Shown here: positions 4,864 through 5,668 of the stretch, one piece after another | Layout: every line of letters starts with the position of its first letter | Position numbering within the stretch: the first letter of the stretch is position 1 | Origin: Candidatus Hodarchaeota archaeon | GTDB lineage: Archaea; Asgardarchaeota; Heimdallarchaeia; Hodarchaeales; Hodarchaeaceae | Reading direction: 5' to 3' | Length of the DNA stretch: 5,668 nucleotides | Assembly: GCA_016839665.1 (NCBI GenBank) | Contig: JAEOTU010000091.1 | Span: 1-5,668 of the forward strand | Position numbers and translations under genes: made by a program | The notes under the pieces: model-generated | Told to the model about the DNA's origin: nothing | The model's database searches: none | Seen by the model: the letters and a program-made list of their open reading frames with translations, nothing else

Positions 4864-5556
4864 ATGGTGTTTTGTGAACAATGTGGTGATGAGAATAAGG
4901 ATGGAGCGCTCTTCTGTGCTGCCTGTGGCGGTACTCTTCAGGTTTTTCGGTCTGATGCCCAAGAGATTGATATGATTAAGTCTCAGACTGCTCGTGTTTC
5001 TCCTCTCCCGACTGGCTTCAAAGGTTTTTCTCCTAAACAAAAAGCGGAAGTCCAACAGTATGCGGTTTTAGTTGTTGGGATGGTCATTATCATATCTGCT
5101 CTAGCCTTTGTCCTTCCCAACTCTATGTTTCTCGTCTTTCCTCTTGGGTTCATCATTATGGGGTTAGTTGTTGATTTTCTGGTTGCTCGTCAATCGTCTC
5201 GTGATCCATTACTCTTTGTGGCCATTGCTATTGGTATTCTGACGGTTGGTTTAGCCATGGTTTTTTCTAACTTTGACTCTATGACCCTTATCTTTCCCAT
5301 TGGTTTCATTGCTGGCGGTTTAGTTCTTGACCTCATGTATGCTCGTCAATCGTCTCGTGATCCATTACTCTTTGTGGCCATTGCGATTGGTATTTTGACT
5401 GTTGGTTTAGCTATGCTTTTTTCAGACTTTGGGTCTATTAATCTCATTTTTTCTGCTGGGTTCTTTGCGTTTGGACTGCTAGTCATTGTCTGGTCGCTCA
5501 AACGTATTCTTCGCGCCCCCTCTTCTCCTGACCACGGCTCCAATTTCCGTGGTTGA
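4864..5556 (+). CDS. Zinc-ribbon protein with three membrane-hairpin repeats
   Basis: The 230-residue protein starts with a zinc ribbon (C4-x2-C7 and C18-x2-C21, CEQCG...CAACG), followed by a polar linker (about 23-63). Six membrane segments follow at about 66-84, 88-107, 115-137, 139-158, 168-190 and 192-212, and a basic tail. The segments form three hairpins: 66-107, then repeats at 108-159 and 160-211, the last two each starting ARQSSRDPLLFVAIAIGILT and sharing 37 of 52 residues. The hairpins match those of the 3790-4287 protein; this copy adds the zinc ribbon. The ARQSSRD links probably face the cytoplasm with the ribbon. The function is unknown; the layout fits a membrane adaptor in which the ribbon recruits a cytosolic partner. 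It starts at ATG 4864 after GGTGAT and ends in a hairpin and T-run, so it is probably the last gene of the operon. Confidence 0.87.
   Translation: MVFCEQCGDENKDGALFCAACGGTLQVFRSDAQEIDMIKSQTARVSPLPTGFKGFSPKQKAEVQQYAVLVVGMVIIISALAFVLPNSMFLVFPLGFIIMGLVVDFLVARQSSRDPLLFVAIAIGILTVGLAMVFSNFDSMTLIFPIGFIAGGLVLDLMYARQSSRDPLLFVAIAIGILTVGLAMLFSDFGSINLIFSAGFFAFGLLVIVWSLKRILRAPSSPDHGSNFRG
5185..5496 (+). repeat. Two adjacent 156-bp repeats inside the last zinc-ribbon gene
   Basis: Units 5185-5340 and 5341-5496 are in frame (52 codons). The first 44 bases (5185-5228 and 5341-5384) are identical, and the first 25 residues are identical. The second half of each unit has diverged, including at non-synonymous positions. 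Confidence 0.9.
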
Positions 5557-5569
5557 TTTTTTTTCTTTT
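5531..5569 (+). terminator. Hairpin plus T-run terminator of the cluster
   Basis: ACCACGG (5531-5537) and CCGTGGT (5547-5553) form a perfect seven-pair stem with a nine-base loop, followed by TGA and then T8-C-T4 (5557-5569). The stem lies within the last codons of the zinc-ribbon gene. A T-run alone can terminate archaeal transcription; the GC-rich hairpin ahead of it may add termination or 3'-end stability. Confidence 0.65.
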
Positions 5570-5610
5570 CCGTTCCTCTAAATCCAAGTCTGTTGGTTCC
5601 TCCATGGGAT

Positions 5611-5644
5611 TTAACATATTTCCGTTTTAAAAAAGGAATGTTAA
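5611..5644 (+). promoter_or_regulatory. Palindrome around a TATA-like element; possible promoter of a downstream gene
   Basis: TTAACAT (5611-5617) and ATGTTAA (5638-5644) are perfect inverted arms, extended inside by TCC (5621-5623) and GGA (5635-5637) with a three-base bulge. The centre TTTTAAAAAA (5624-5633) resembles a TATA box. ATG at 5655 lies about 26 bases downstream, as expected for a leaderless archaeal transcript, but only four codons of any gene are visible (MSFN), so the gene is not called. A protein bound to the arms would cover the TATA element. Confidence 0.3.
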
Positions 5645-5668
5645 GAGAAATCGAATGTCGTTTAACCA

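Noticed and set aside
4852..4895. Direct 12-base repeat TGGTGATGAGAA (4852-4863 and 4884-4895) around the start of the last gene
   Set aside because: The first copy is the ribosome site and the second encodes Gly-Asp-Glu within the zinc ribbon. Low-complexity GGTGATGA words are expected in both, so a regulatory meaning is not supported.
4807..5055. Minus-strand open frame of 82 codons
   Set aside because: It is antisense to the junction and zinc ribbon of the last gene, without any domain or ribosome site.

Overview
The window looks archaeal. Several starts have archaeal-type Shine-Dalgarno sequences (GAGGTGA, AGGTGA, GGTGAT). There are AT-rich TATA-box-like elements about 25 bases ahead of plausible transcription starts, a NosD-type surface beta-helix protein with a Thr-rich stalk and C-terminal membrane anchor, and many tiny zinc-ribbon membrane proteins. 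An Asgard-type or related archaeon is my guess; no rRNA or marker gene here can prove it.

Positions 1-2009 hold the 3' part of a large right-handed parallel beta-helix protein, very probably displayed on the cell surface. Positions 2010-2497 are mostly intergenic. They contain an imperfect inverted repeat just after the stop codon, a doubtful minus-strand small ORF, and a compact promoter with a TATA box followed by four AATCTAG/ATATCTAG half-sites.

Positions 2498-5556 form one tightly packed co-directional gene cluster, probably an operon, with gaps of about 15-26 bases. In order it encodes a small winged-helix protein, a 30-codon cationic small ORF, a zinc-ribbon membrane protein with a Gly-Gly-Glu-Leu-Gly repeat between two membrane segments, a second winged-helix paralogue, a six-segment membrane protein, a zinc-ribbon protein with about four membrane segments, and a zinc-ribbon protein with six membrane segments. 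The last is a paralogue of the six-segment protein with a zinc ribbon added, or the reverse. A perfect hairpin overlapping the end of the last gene, followed by a T-run, is a likely terminator. Positions 5557-5668 end in a palindrome around a TATA-like element and a possible leaderless start of a further gene.

I do not recognise the cluster as a described system. The coherent picture is inferred: two DNA-binding regulators, at least one of them probably acting on the CTAG-rich promoter, control a set of membrane proteins whose N-terminal zinc ribbons face the cytoplasm. The cluster's codon use (CGT arginine, pyrimidine-rich coding strand) differs from that of the beta-helix gene (AGA arginine, purine-rich), so the two blocks have different histories or expression levels.
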